Assembly (NCBI RefSeq): GCF_900086645.1
Contig: NZ_LT576451.1
Location: 1 to 64,000, forward strand
Direction: 5' to 3'
Origin: Curtobacterium sp. 9128
Lineage (GTDB): Bacteria; Actinomycetota; Actinomycetes; Actinomycetales; Microbacteriaceae
DNA: 64,000 nt
Position 1 is the stretch's first letter; each line of letters begins with the position of its first letter. The translations under genes and the position numbers were made by a program. Below are positions 52,229-59,810 of this stretch, in pieces. The notes under the pieces are model-generated. The model saw only the letters and a program-made list of their open reading frames with translations, ran no database searches and had not been told where the DNA came from.

Positions 52229-53092
52229 TCAGCTCGCAGGGAGCGTGTCGCTGAGGAACGGTGAGAGTTGGTCGAGCAGCTCACGGGGCCTGTCCAGGGG
52301 AACGATGTGACCGCTGGTCGCGATCGAGGCGCTCTCGAGCTGATCCGTGATCGGCTCGAGCTGACGAGCGGTGACGTCGCCGACGACCTGCGCACCGACC
52401 GCGAGCGTCGGAACGCGCAAGCGCAACCGAGTGGTCGCCTCGGCGATCTGTTCGGCGTTCCGAGGCATCGCGCGGTAGTACTCGAAACCGCAGCGGAGCG
52501 CCTCCCGCCCGCTGTACGCGCTGACGAATGCGTCGCGGATGGTCGTCGCCACGCCCGACCGATCCGCGGTGCCGGACCGGAGGAAGAAGTCGAGGTACTC
52601 GGCTTCGCGGCCCTCGATGACGGTCTCGGCCAGGCCAGGTACGGCATGGAACCCGAACCACCACGGCGCACCGTTCTGGAAGAACCCCTCGGCGCCGGGC
52701 AGCAGCCCGATGGTCGACTCCATCAGGACGAGCCGTGACACCCGGTCCGGGTGTTCGAGCGCGAGCATGAACGCCGGTGGTACGCCAGCGTCGATCGCGA
52801 CGACAGCGGCAGTGGACGCGTCCACGGCATCGAGGAGCCCAGCCATGTCGGCCGCGAGGTTCCGAGCGTCGTAACCCGCGCGTTCACGGTCGCTTCCACC
52901 CAGGCCGCGGAGGTCGGGGGCGATGACCCGGTGCGATCGGGACAGCACCGGGATCACGTCGCTCCAGACCCGCCAGGTGTGGGGGAAGCCGTGCATCAGG
53001 AGCACAGGGGACCCCGTGCCGGCGATCGCGACGTTGAGTCGGGTGCCGTTCGTCGCGATCCGGGTCTCGACGATCGATGGGTTGCTGGTCAT
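52229..53092 (-). CDS. Alpha/beta hydrolase, epoxide hydrolase/dehalogenase-like (Asp nucleophile)
   Basis: 287 residues. MHGFPHTWRVW (HGFP oxyanion motif), DLRGLGGSDR, then the nucleophile elbow VAIDAGVPPA, where Asp replaces Ser as in epoxide hydrolases and haloalkane dehalogenases. Catalytic His is probably in TSGHIVPLDRP. Start ATG 53092. Divergent from an HxlR-type regulator with a 54-bp shared gap, so likely controlled by it in response to an electrophile. Confidence 0.85.
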   Translation of the reverse strand: MTSNPSIVETRIATNGTRLNVAIAGTGSPVLLMHGFPHTWRVWSDVIPVLSRSHRVIAPDLRGLGGSDRERAGYDARNLAADMAGLLDAVDASTAAVVAIDAGVPPAFMLALEHPDRVSRLVLMESTIGLLPGAEGFFQNGAPWWFGFHAVPGLAETVIEGREAEYLDFFLRSGTADRSGVATTIRDAFVSAYSGREALRCGFEYYRAMPRNAEQIAEATTRLRLRVPTLAVGAQVVGDVTARQLEPITDQLESASIATSGHIVPLDRPRELLDQLSPFLSDTLPAS

Positions 53093-53117
53093 GGCGCTCC
53101 AGGTTGTGGTTACGATT

Positions 53118-53197
53118 GGTGACCAGCTGATGGTAGGAGACCACCCATGCGCGGGAAAGACGGCACTTTCACGGAACCTGGTCACCGGCTGGTGACC
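53118..53197. promoter_or_regulatory. GGTGACC boxes at the HxlR promoter
   Basis: GGTGACC occurs at 53118-53124 in the divergent gap and again in the perfect inverted repeat GGTCACC-ggct-GGTGACC (53180-53197) just inside the HxlR coding region. Spacing suits an autoregulatory operator pair. Confidence 0.4.
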
Positions 53198-53605
53198 GAT
53201 CACTCGCACCAGTCCCGGGGTGATCTCTTCGATCCGGCCTGCCCGACACGGCAGCTCCTGGACCGGCTCGGCGGCAAGTGGACGTCCATGGCGGTGAAGG
53301 TGCTCGGGGACGAGCATCCGGGCGAGGTCCGCTTCGCCGAACTGAAGCGCCGGATGCCGGGGATCTCGCAGAAGATGCTCGCGCAGACGCTCAGGAGCCT
53401 CGAACGCGACTCGCTGGTCGACCGGCGCGTCGAGCCGACGTCGCCGCCGAAGGTGCACTACCGGCTCACGGAACTCGGCGAGTCGCTGACCGAGCCGATC
53501 GCCGCCCTGCGGGACTGGGCAGAACGCCACATGGCGCGGATCGACGCCGCGGGCCAGGCTTGGGACGCCGTCCGGCAGGGATCGGAGCCACGCGCCGACG
53601 CGTGA
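53147..53605 (+). CDS. HxlR family transcriptional regulator
   Basis: 152 residues. Core DPACPTRQLLDRLGGKWTSMAVKVL with the family Cys-Pro and GKW, then FAELKRRMPGISQKMLAQTLRSLERDSLVDRRVEPTSPPKVHYRLTELGESL (winged helix). HxlR proteins sense aldehydes or electrophiles, often via this Cys. ATG 53147 has GGAG upstream; a GTG at 53192 is an alternative start. Pairs with the divergent hydrolase. Confidence 0.9.
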   Translation: MRGKDGTFTEPGHRLVTDHSHQSRGDLFDPACPTRQLLDRLGGKWTSMAVKVLGDEHPGEVRFAELKRRMPGISQKMLAQTLRSLERDSLVDRRVEPTSPPKVHYRLTELGESLTEPIAALRDWAERHMARIDAAGQAWDAVRQGSEPRADA

Positions 53606-53609
53606 CGTC

Positions 53610-53684
53610 TGGTGCCCCTGGAGGGACTCGAACCCCCAACCCTTTCCTTAGGACGGAACTGCTCTTCCATTGAGCTACAGAGGC
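53610..53684 (-). tRNA. tRNA-Arg (anticodon CCT)
   Basis: Acceptor stem GCCTCTG (53684-53678) pairs with CAGGGGC (53620-53614); discriminator A at 53613 and encoded CCA (53612-53610). The D-arm TAGCTCAATGGAAGAGCA, anticodon CCT at 53652-53650 within GTCCTAA, and the T-arm GGGGGTTCGAGTCCCTCC are all standard. The 3' end points toward the accessory block at 41-53.6 kb. Confidence 0.97.
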
Positions 53685-53717
53685 CGGCCCGTCCACTCTA
53701 GCGGGACCGAAGCGCGC

Positions 53718-54809
53718 TCAGTCCCGGAACGGCTCGAGGAACGCGACGAGCTCGGCCGCGTACGACTCCGGCTGCTCGAACGGGGCGAAGTGCCCGCCGC
53801 GCTCGGGTTCCGACAGGTACACGAGGTTCGTCGTCCGCTCGAGCCACTCCCGCGGCGCACGGACGAGGTCGCCCGGGTACAGGGTGAACCCGGACGGTGC
53901 CTCCACCCGGCGGGCGGACTGCTCTGGCGGGATCGCCGCGTTCTCGTGGTACATCCGCATGGCGGAGCCGATCGTGCCCGTCGCCCAGTACTCGGTGACG
54001 AGCTGGAGCACCTCGTCCCGCGTGTACACCGACCAGAGGTCACCGTCGCAGTCGCTCCACGACCGGAGCTTCTCGACGATCCACGCGGCGAGCCCGGCCG
54101 GGGAGTCGTTCAACCCGACCGCCGCGGTCTGCGGCTTCGTCCGGTGCATCGAGGCGTAGGCCCCCTCGGTGTCCCGCCACCGGAACGTCGACTCGACGAA
54201 TTCGCGTTCCGGCGCGGACAACGACGAGACGTCGATGCCGGGCCACGGCAGCCCGCCGTCGATGCGGTGCACGGCGACCACGCGGTTGGGGTGATCGAGC
54301 GCCAGGTACCGGACGACGTGCGTGCCGATGTCCCCACCGGCGACCGCGAACCGGTCGTACCCGAGCTCCGTCATGAGCGTCGCCCAGAGCCCCGCGACCG
54401 CCCGCGCGTCGATCGGCGTCGGCGGCGCGTCCGAGAACCCGTACCCGGGCATGTCCGGCACGACGACGTCGAACCCCGCGTCGACCAGCAGCGGCAGGAC
54501 CTTCCGGTACCGCCAGGTCGAGTCCGGCCAGCCGTGCGCGAGCAACAGCGGCGTGCCGCCCTCTCCGGCGTGCAAGACGTTGATGCCGATCCCGTCGATC
54601 TCGACCGTGCTGCTCGGAAGCGCCGCGAGGGCGGCACGGTGGGCGTCGAAGTCGAACCCGTCCGCCCAGTACTCGACGAGCTCCCGCAGTTCGGCGACGT
54701 CGACGCCGAGCGACCACCCCGGGACACCGGGTGCGTCGGGCCAGCGCGTCGCACGCAGCCGCGCACGGAGATCGGTGATGGTGTCGGCGTCGATCCGCAT
54801 CTCGGTCAT
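53718..54809 (-). CDS. Epoxide hydrolase with EHN domain
   Basis: 363 residues. N-terminal EHN region (RLRATRWPDAPGVPGWSLGVDVAELRELVEYWADGFDF) lines the active-site tunnel. HGWPDSTW oxyanion motif, nucleophile Asp in AVAGGDIGTHV, and catalytic His in ERGGHFAPFEQPE. Same architecture as juvenile-hormone-type microsomal epoxide hydrolases. TAGCGT (54821-54816) lies 6 nt before the ATG, a leaderless arrangement. Natural substrate unknown. Confidence 0.92.
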   Translation of the reverse strand: MTEMRIDADTITDLRARLRATRWPDAPGVPGWSLGVDVAELRELVEYWADGFDFDAHRAALAALPSSTVEIDGIGINVLHAGEGGTPLLLAHGWPDSTWRYRKVLPLLVDAGFDVVVPDMPGYGFSDAPPTPIDARAVAGLWATLMTELGYDRFAVAGGDIGTHVVRYLALDHPNRVVAVHRIDGGLPWPGIDVSSLSAPEREFVESTFRWRDTEGAYASMHRTKPQTAAVGLNDSPAGLAAWIVEKLRSWSDCDGDLWSVYTRDEVLQLVTEYWATGTIGSAMRMYHENAAIPPEQSARRVEAPSGFTLYPGDLVRAPREWLERTTNLVYLSEPERGGHFAPFEQPESYAAELVAFLEPFRD

Positions 54810-54855
54810 GGCCCGACGCTACGCATCCCCTCCGACAACCGTGCAGGATGGGCGG

Positions 54856-55302
54856 ATGACCACGCCGAGGCCCGCAGTGCTCTTCGTCTGTGTCCACAAC
54901 GCGGGCCGCTCCCAGATGGCCGCCGGGTACCTCCGGCACCTCGCCGGCGACCGCGTCGACGTCTTCTCCGCCGGTTCCGAGCCCGCCGACCGCATCAACC
55001 AGGTCGCCGTCGACGCGATGGCGGAGGACGGCGTCGACATCCTCGGCGAAGTACCGAGGATCCTCACCACGGACGCCGTCCGACAGGCGGACGTCGTGAT
55101 CACGATGGGCTGCGGCGACGCGTGCCCGGTGTTCCCGGGCAAGCGGTACGAGGACTGGGAGCTCTCGGACCCGGCCGGGCTTCCGCTCGACGCCGTCCGC
55201 CCGATCCGCGACGAGATCCGCGACCGCGTCCGGACGCTGATCGCGGAGCTGACACCAGAGGCACTGACACCAGGGGCGCTGACCCCAGGGGCGCGGCCGT
55301 GA
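54856..55302 (+). CDS. Low-molecular-weight phosphatase-fold protein, arsenate-reductase-like
   Basis: 148 residues. P-loop CVHNAGRSQMA near residue 12, then GSEPADRINQVAVDAMAEDG and MGCGDACPVFPGKRYEDWELSDPAG, the actinobacterial thioredoxin/mycothiol-type ArsC pattern with its additional cysteines. The C-terminus has 5-residue repeats (EALTPGALTPGA). No arsenite pump or ArsR gene is nearby; instead its stop overlaps an MprF-like gene, so a protein-tyrosine phosphatase role is also possible. Confidence 0.82.
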   Translation: MTTPRPAVLFVCVHNAGRSQMAAGYLRHLAGDRVDVFSAGSEPADRINQVAVDAMAEDGVDILGEVPRILTTDAVRQADVVITMGCGDACPVFPGKRYEDWELSDPAGLPLDAVRPIRDEIRDRVRTLIAELTPEALTPGALTPGARP

Positions 55303-57383
55303 CGACGGTCGAGCACGCGAGCCGACAGCGGCCCCGAGCTGCCGCGGTCCTGACGAGGATCCCGGGCACGCTCGCCGTGGTCGGCGTGCTCCTCGTCGTC
55401 GGGATCGTCGGACAGGGACTCTGGTCCGCGACCCCGGCTCAGACCTGGTGGCAGGACGTCGCGTACGGGCTCCCCGCACTCCAGGACGGACGGTGGTGGA
55501 CGCCGGTCGCCGGGACGTTCTTCGTCGTCAGTCCCGTCGCGTACATCCCGACCCTCCTGGCCTTCGCCGGGATGGGACTGCTGGAGTGGCGCCGTGGGAC
55601 GCGTGTCGCACTGCTGTCGTTCGGCGTCGGGCAGCTCGTTGCCGTACTCGTCACCTGCGCGTTCCTGGCGGTCGCGTCGCTGTCGGCATGGCCGTGGGCC
55701 GATCGGCTCGCCGGCGTACTCGACGTCGGGCCGTCCGGCGGCGCCGTCGCGTGCATCGCGGCGTGCTGCGCCCTGCTCCCATCGCCGTGGAGGCAGCGAC
55801 TCTGGGTGGTGGTGTTCGGGTACGCGGCGATCAGCGTCCTGTTCCTCGGGTCCCTCGCGGACGTCGAGCACGCGGTGGCGGTGCTGTTCGCCCTCGCCGT
55901 GACGCGGTCGTTCCGGATCGAACGGGCGACCCTCCGCGACCGGCGGCTCCTGGCGTTCGCGATCAGCCTCGCACTCGGGGCCGTGCAGGTCATCTCGCTG
56001 CTCGTCCCGACGGACGGTCCGTTCGGCCGCACACAGGCGCTCGACGGACCGTGGATCGACGTGCTCGTCGACGTGGTCGTGATCGGGTTCGTCACGAACG
56101 GCCTGCGTCTGGGACGCCGGTGGGCCTGGGTCCTGACCGTCCTCGTCGCGCTGCTCAACATCGTCACGTCGGCCCTGCTCGTGCTGGTGCTCGCGGTCGA
56201 CCCCGGCGTGCAGCTCGACGGCGACGACGCGCACCACGTCGTGGCGACGTCGGTGCTCTGGCTCGCGTTCCTGGTGTACCTCGTGGCGACGCGCAGCGCC
56301 TTCCGGTCCCGACGGCGACGGGCGCTCGGTGCCGTGAAGGGACGTCGTGCGGCGGATCCCCCGACGCTCGACGAGGTCCGCGAGACCATCAGGGCCGACG
56401 GCGGCGGCACCCTGTCCTGGATGGCGACGTGGGACGGCATGGAGTACCTCCGCACGACGACCGGCGTGGTCCCGTTCCAGAAGCACCTCGGGGTCGCGAT
56501 CGTCCTGGCTGATCCGCTCGGCCCGGAGGGCGGCATCCCGGGGAGCGTCGCGGAGTTCGTCGCGGCGGCCGAACGGGACGCCCTCGTGCCGTGCTTCTTC
56601 AGCGCCGGCACCCGCACGCGCGACGCCGTCCCGCCCTCGTGGCGCAGCCTCGTCATCGCGGACGACACGATCGTGGACCTGCCCGGGCTCGCGTTCACCG
56701 GCAAGCCGTGGTCACACGTCCGTACCGCGCTGAACCGGGCGGACCGTGAGCAGGTGACGTTCCGGATGACGTCGCTTGCGGAGGAGACGTGGGGCGTCCG
56801 CCAGCAGCTCCGGGCGATCTCGGAGTCGTGGGTCGGCGACAAGGACCTCCCGGAGATGCGGTTCACGCTCGGGACCCTGCGCGAGACCGAGGACCCCGAG
56901 GTACGCCTGGCCCTGGCCGTGTCCGCTGTGGGCGACGTCGAGGGCTTCCTCAGCTGGCTGCCCGTGTACGGACCCGGCGGCGAACACCGCGGGTGGACGC
57001 TCGACCTGATGCGTCGGCGCGACGGCGGGTTCGGCCCCGTGATGGAGTTCCTCATCGGTTCCTCCGCCCGGACCTTCGCGGAGGAGGGCGCGCAGATCAT
57101 GTCGCTCTCCGGCGCACCGCTCGCGCACGAGGTCGGCGACGACGAAGGGCAGATCGCCCGGCTGCTCGGCCAGCTCGCCGGCGTGCTGGAGCCGGTCTAC
57201 GGGTTCACGTCGCTGCACCGCTTCAAGCAGAAGTTCAACCCGCGCTACGAGCCGATCCACCTGCTCTACCGCGACGAGGGCGACCTCGCCCGCATCGGGC
57301 CGGCGCTCGTCCGCGCGTTCCTGCCGGACGCCACGCTCCGGCAGTACGCGGCAGCGGGCATCGACATGATCCGCCGAGACTGA
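55299..57383 (+). CDS. MprF-like aminoacyl-phosphatidylglycerol synthase (rhomboid-like membrane domain plus DUF2156)
   Basis: 694 residues, GTG start overlapping the upstream stop. N-terminal half: about eight to nine helices starting with GTLAVVGVLLVVGIVGQGL. C-terminal half: DUF2156 GNAT-like transferase with SWMATWDGMEYLRTTTGVVPFQKHLGVAIVLADPLGP, RTALNRADREQVTFRM, WVGDKDLPEMRFTLGTL and YGFTSLHRFKQKFNPRYEPIHLLY. Homologues move an amino acid from aminoacyl-tRNA to phosphatidylglycerol, altering surface charge and resistance to cationic peptides. No fused tRNA synthetase (unlike mycobacterial LysX), but an AlaRS paralogue lies convergently 18 bp away. Confidence 0.85.
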   Translation: MTTVEHASRQRPRAAAVLTRIPGTLAVVGVLLVVGIVGQGLWSATPAQTWWQDVAYGLPALQDGRWWTPVAGTFFVVSPVAYIPTLLAFAGMGLLEWRRGTRVALLSFGVGQLVAVLVTCAFLAVASLSAWPWADRLAGVLDVGPSGGAVACIAACCALLPSPWRQRLWVVVFGYAAISVLFLGSLADVEHAVAVLFALAVTRSFRIERATLRDRRLLAFAISLALGAVQVISLLVPTDGPFGRTQALDGPWIDVLVDVVVIGFVTNGLRLGRRWAWVLTVLVALLNIVTSALLVLVLAVDPGVQLDGDDAHHVVATSVLWLAFLVYLVATRSAFRSRRRRALGAVKGRRAADPPTLDEVRETIRADGGGTLSWMATWDGMEYLRTTTGVVPFQKHLGVAIVLADPLGPEGGIPGSVAEFVAAAERDALVPCFFSAGTRTRDAVPPSWRSLVIADDTIVDLPGLAFTGKPWSHVRTALNRADREQVTFRMTSLAEETWGVRQQLRAISESWVGDKDLPEMRFTLGTLRETEDPEVRLALAVSAVGDVEGFLSWLPVYGPGGEHRGWTLDLMRRRDGGFGPVMEFLIGSSARTFAEEGAQIMSLSGAPLAHEVGDDEGQIARLLGQLAGVLEPVYGFTSLHRFKQKFNPRYEPIHLLYRDEGDLARIGPALVRAFLPDATLRQYAAAGIDMIRRD

Positions 57384-57401
57384 ACGCCACGAGCCTGACG
57401 C

Positions 57402-58835
57402 CTACGAGCCTGGTGCGCTCCCCCCGGGCAGCCCGGCCGCCCCGAGTCGCGTCGCCGCACGCGATCGAGCCCGCTGTGCCTCGAGCGCCGCCTCGAAGTC
57501 CGCTTCCCACCCGGGGTCGACGTCGACCCCGACCCGTGCGGCCTCCTCGACGCTGAGCTCCTTCGGGAAGCCGTTCGTGTCCGACAGCAGGAACACGTCC
57601 CGGCCGGTCATGGTCCGCCCCTGGAACGCCCCGACGGCGGCGATGCCCGCGGCGAGGGTCCGGCGGAACGCGCGTTCCTCCTTCTGCAGGACGTCGATCA
57701 CCTCGGAGCGCCGCTCCTGGACCGACGGGTAATCGTCGGCGTACAGGTCCGCGATCACCGGCACGACCTCGCCGAGGAAGTCCTCGTGCAGCCCGAGCGC
57801 GAGCGCGAACCGGATCGCCCGACGGACCAGCCGCCGCATGACGTACCCCTGCTCCTTGTTCGACGGGCGCACGCCGTCCACGGCCAGGAACGTCGCCCCG
57901 CGGAGGTGGTCGACCACGATCCGCATCGCCGTCGTCTCGTCCTCGTACCGCTTGCCGGTCAGCTCCTGGAGCTTCTCGACGATCGGCCAGAGCAGGCTGA
58001 TCCGGAAGACGTCGGACGAGTGGATCGCCGCGGCCGCGATCCGTTCCAACCCTCCCCCGAAGTCGACGTTCCGACGGGCGAGCGGTTCGAACGAGCCGTC
58101 CGCGAGGCGCCGGTACTGCATGAAGACCTGGTTGCCGATCTCCATGAACTGCCCGCTGTCGCTCGCCGGGTGCGCCCTGCCGAACGACGGGTCGTGGTAC
58201 TCGGGACCGAAGTCGTAGAACACCTCGCTGTCCGGCCCGCACGGGTCACCGATGGGCGTGGCTTCGAGCGACCCACCGCGCGACCACCAGTTCTCCCCGC
58301 CGTCGTAGAAGAAGACGTGCTCCCCCGGCCGCACCCCACGTGCATCACCGTCCGCTTGGCCGCCGATCGCCACGACCTCGGCGTCGATGCCGCGCTCGGC
58401 GAACACCGCCTGCCAGATGCTCGCGGCCTCGTCGTCACGGGGGATCCCGCGGGACGCGTCGCCGATGAAGCAGCTGACCGACAGGCGTGCCGGGTCGAGT
58501 CCGACGACGTCCACCAGGAACGTGAAGAACTGACGGATCTGGTGTTCCTTGAAGTAGTCGCCGAGGCTCCAGTTCCCGAGCATCTCGAAGAACGTCGTGT
58601 GCCGGTTGTCGCCGACGTCCTCGATGTCCTGCGCGCGGACGCACGGCTGGCTGTCGGTCAGTCGCACGCCGTCCGGGTGCGGTTCGCCGAGCAGGTACGG
58701 CAGCAGCGCCTGCATCCCGCTGCCGGTGAACAGCGTGCTGGTGTCGGCGGGGACCAGCGGCGCTGGACGGATCGCGACGTGCCCGCTCGCCTCCAGGTGC
58801 CGGAGGAACGCGGTTCGGATCTCGTGCGCATCCAT
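57402..58835 (-). CDS. Alanyl-tRNA synthetase paralogue lacking editing and C-Ala domains
   Basis: 477 residues covering only the catalytic and tRNA-recognition halves of AlaRS. Visible: IRTAFLRHLEASGH, FTGSGMQALLPYLLG, CVRAQDIEDVGDNRHTTFFEMLGNWSLGDYFKE (class II motif 2 region), NQVFMQYRR, VDFGGGLERIAA (motif 3) and VDGVRPSNKEQGYVMRRLVRRAIRFA; it stops after SDTNGFPKELSVEEA, where the editing domain normally begins. Comparable to the active N461 fragment of E. coli AlaRS. Full-length AlaRS is about 880 residues, so the housekeeping enzyme must be elsewhere. Leaderless start: TAGCGT 7 nt before ATG. Confidence 0.88.
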   Translation of the reverse strand: MDAHEIRTAFLRHLEASGHVAIRPAPLVPADTSTLFTGSGMQALLPYLLGEPHPDGVRLTDSQPCVRAQDIEDVGDNRHTTFFEMLGNWSLGDYFKEHQIRQFFTFLVDVVGLDPARLSVSCFIGDASRGIPRDDEAASIWQAVFAERGIDAEVVAIGGQADGDARGVRPGEHVFFYDGGENWWSRGGSLEATPIGDPCGPDSEVFYDFGPEYHDPSFGRAHPASDSGQFMEIGNQVFMQYRRLADGSFEPLARRNVDFGGGLERIAAAAIHSSDVFRISLLWPIVEKLQELTGKRYEDETTAMRIVVDHLRGATFLAVDGVRPSNKEQGYVMRRLVRRAIRFALALGLHEDFLGEVVPVIADLYADDYPSVQERRSEVIDVLQKEERAFRRTLAAGIAAVGAFQGRTMTGRDVFLLSDTNGFPKELSVEEAARVGVDVDPGWEADFEAALEAQRARSRAATRLGAAGLPGGSAPGS

Positions 58836-58910
58836 GTGCCCGACGCTAGCGCTCGGCGGGGCCGGCGGGCCGGCGCCGTCCGGTCGCGCGGTCTACCGTG
58901 ACCACACGAC

Positions 58911-58952
58911 GGACTGGAGGCTCGTGGCGGCGCCGCCACGAGCCTCCAGTCC
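58911..58952 (-). terminator. Perfect 20-bp hairpin terminator after the HNH gene
   Basis: Arms 58911-58930 and 58933-58952, beginning GGACTGGAGGCTCGTGGCGG, are fully complementary with a 2-nt centre. It lies 14 nt past the HNH nuclease stop (leftward) and upstream of the AlaRS-like gene. Member of the GGACTGGAGGC hairpin family. Confidence 0.85.
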
Positions 58953-58965
58953 GGTGGTCCCGCCG

Positions 58966-59460
58966 CTACGCGGCGATCAGGAACTCGTCCCACTCTGCCT
59001 GCGGGCGCTCGACGCCGCGCACGACCCAGCTCGAACCGTGCGGCGCCTTCGGTCGGAACCGCAGGTGCCAGCCCATCTCCCGCGGGGTGCGGTCGCCCTT
59101 CGCGTTGTTGCAGGCCAGGCAGCACGCGACGAGGTTCTCCCACGAGTCCTCGCCCCCGCGCGACTTCGGCTGCACGTGGTCGATCGTGGTCGCGTGCCGG
59201 TCGCAGTACGCGCACCGGTTGGCGTCCCGGCGGAGCACACCGCGCCGGGACACGGGCACGAGTCTCGAGTGCGGGATGCGCACGTACCTGGTGAGGATGA
59301 TGACGGACGGACGGTCGAAGCTCGACGTCGACCCGGTGACGGGGTGTTCGACGTCGGCGGCGACGATGGCGGCCTTCTGGTTCATGACCAGCACGAGGGC
59401 CCGGCGGAACGAGATGACCGCGAGGGGCTCGTAACCGGCGTTGAGGACGAGAGTGCGCAT
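58966..59460 (-). CDS. HNH endonuclease family protein
   Basis: 164 residues. MRTLVLNAGYEPLAVISFRR, then a zinc-bound HNH: RCAYCDRHATTIDHVQPKSRGGEDSWENLVACCLACNNAKGDRTP with CxxC pairs and the DH...N catalytic residues. This small HNH protein is conserved in actinobacteria and is not a homing enzyme; its function is unknown. ATG 59460 follows GGAAGG. Confidence 0.9.
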   Translation of the reverse strand: MRTLVLNAGYEPLAVISFRRALVLVMNQKAAIVAADVEHPVTGSTSSFDRPSVIILTRYVRIPHSRLVPVSRRGVLRRDANRCAYCDRHATTIDHVQPKSRGGEDSWENLVACCLACNNAKGDRTPREMGWHLRFRPKAPHGSSWVVRGVERPQAEWDEFLIAA

Positions 59461-59738
59461 GGGTTCCCTTCCGACGTGCCTGGACGGCTTCCAGGCGGTG
59501 CGGGGCACCGGACCGGACGACGACGAACGGGTGACCGCGAACCCGGTCCCGGAACGAAGAAGAGCACCACCCCGCAGGGCAGTGCTCTCCATCACGCTGG
59601 GGCGTGCAGTTGCACGCAGGTCGTGGTCGACCGTATGTCGACGTGCGCGCGCCGACCCATGGTGCGGGTCGTGCGTGACGATGACATGGGGTCTCCTGTT
59701 CGGGCCGTGTCGGGCCGATGTCGCCAGGTTAACCCAGA

Positions 59739-59771
59739 AACCGGCCCAGCACGAGGAGTGCTGGGCCGGTT
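59739..59771 (-). terminator. Terminator hairpin of the NlpC/P60 gene
   Basis: Arms AACCGGCCCAGCAC (59739-59752) and GTGCTGGGCCGGTT (59758-59771) pair perfectly around a 5-nt loop, 40 nt past the stop of the leftward peptidase gene. Confidence 0.8.
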
Positions 59772-59810
59772 CTCCGGTTGTTCAGGTTCGCGTCAGGCCA
59801 CGCGGGCGGG

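Noticed and set aside
53610-53684. Duplicate of the tRNA-Arg 3' end marking the far edge of an island
   Set aside because: No second copy of the last 20 bases was noticed by eye within 40.8-53.6 kb, so no attachment-site pair is claimed.
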